In this document: one piece after another, positions 5,878 to 5,904 of the stretch | Position numbering within the stretch: position 1 is the stretch's first letter | Layout of the letters: every line of letters begins with the position of its first letter | Assembly: GCA_021737245.1 (NCBI GenBank) | Contig: JAIPEI010000243.1 | Coordinates: 1 to 5,904 of the forward strand | From: Deltaproteobacteria bacterium | GTDB lineage: Bacteria; Desulfobacterota; DSM-4660; Desulfatiglandales; HGW-15 | Reading direction: 5' to 3' | Length of the DNA: 5,904 nt | Translations under genes and position numbers: made by a program | The notes under the pieces: generated by a model | Told to the model about the DNA's origin: nothing | The model's database searches: none | What the model saw: the letters and a program-made list of their open reading frames with translations, nothing else

Positions 5878-5904
5878 ATGCACAAAGCGAACTTCGGTTG
5901 GCGG
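5878..5904 (+). CDS. Probable start of a further rightward gene (cut by window)
   Basis: ATG at 5878 opens nine codons (MHKANFGWR) to the window edge, preceded by GGAG (5865-5868) at nine bases. An in-frame ATG at 5869 is too close to that site. The piece is too short to identify. The 164 bp before it (5714-5877) hold no other gene and no clear terminator or promoter, so it may continue the same operon. Confidence 0.4.

Overview
The window is GC-rich bacterial DNA with dense, well-formed coding sequence and clear Shine-Dalgarno sites. It holds a catabolic or metabolic gene cluster with its own regulator. The gene set (a uroporphyrinogen-decarboxylase-like methyltransferase relative, an IclR regulator, a U32-like TIM-barrel protein, a class I aminotransferase and a creatinase/ectoine-hydrolase-like M24 protein) resembles accessory metabolism of anaerobic Desulfobacterota or similar bacteria. 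That taxonomic guess is inference only; there is no marker gene here.

Layout: a leftward gene (1040 to beyond base 1) encodes a URO-D-fold protein cut by the window edge. A 327-bp divergent control region (1041-1367) separates it from a rightward set. This set is an IclR-family regulator (1368-2141, GTG start), a TIM-barrel protein resembling the U32 peptidase family (2257-3204), a PLP-dependent class I aminotransferase (3295-4470) and an M24-fold hydrolase closest in sequence to ectoine hydrolase DoeA (4538-5713). A further gene probably begins at 5878 and runs off the right edge. Gaps between the rightward genes are 67-164 bp and none holds a convincing terminator, so they may be co-transcribed.

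The divergent region carries two back-to-back promoters. Two copies of TGTCACG-N4-GTGT, exactly 20 bp apart, overlap the expected iclR transcription start. A third half-matching copy lies inside an inverted repeat in the leader of the leftward gene. A separate perfect palindrome sits between the -35 and -10 of the leftward promoter. This is what one expects if the IclR protein controls both directions, but binding is not shown by sequence alone.

Working together (inference): the M24 protein would open or cleave a C-N bond in a small nitrogen compound without a metal ion, as creatinase and DoeA do. The aminotransferase would remove an amino group from the product. The URO-D-like protein could handle a methyl group. 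The partners expected for true ectoine breakdown (the DoeB deacetylase, the DoeC dehydrogenase, the class III aminotransferase DoeD) are not seen, so the substrate may be something else. This pairing with the U32-like protein is the most interesting feature of the window.
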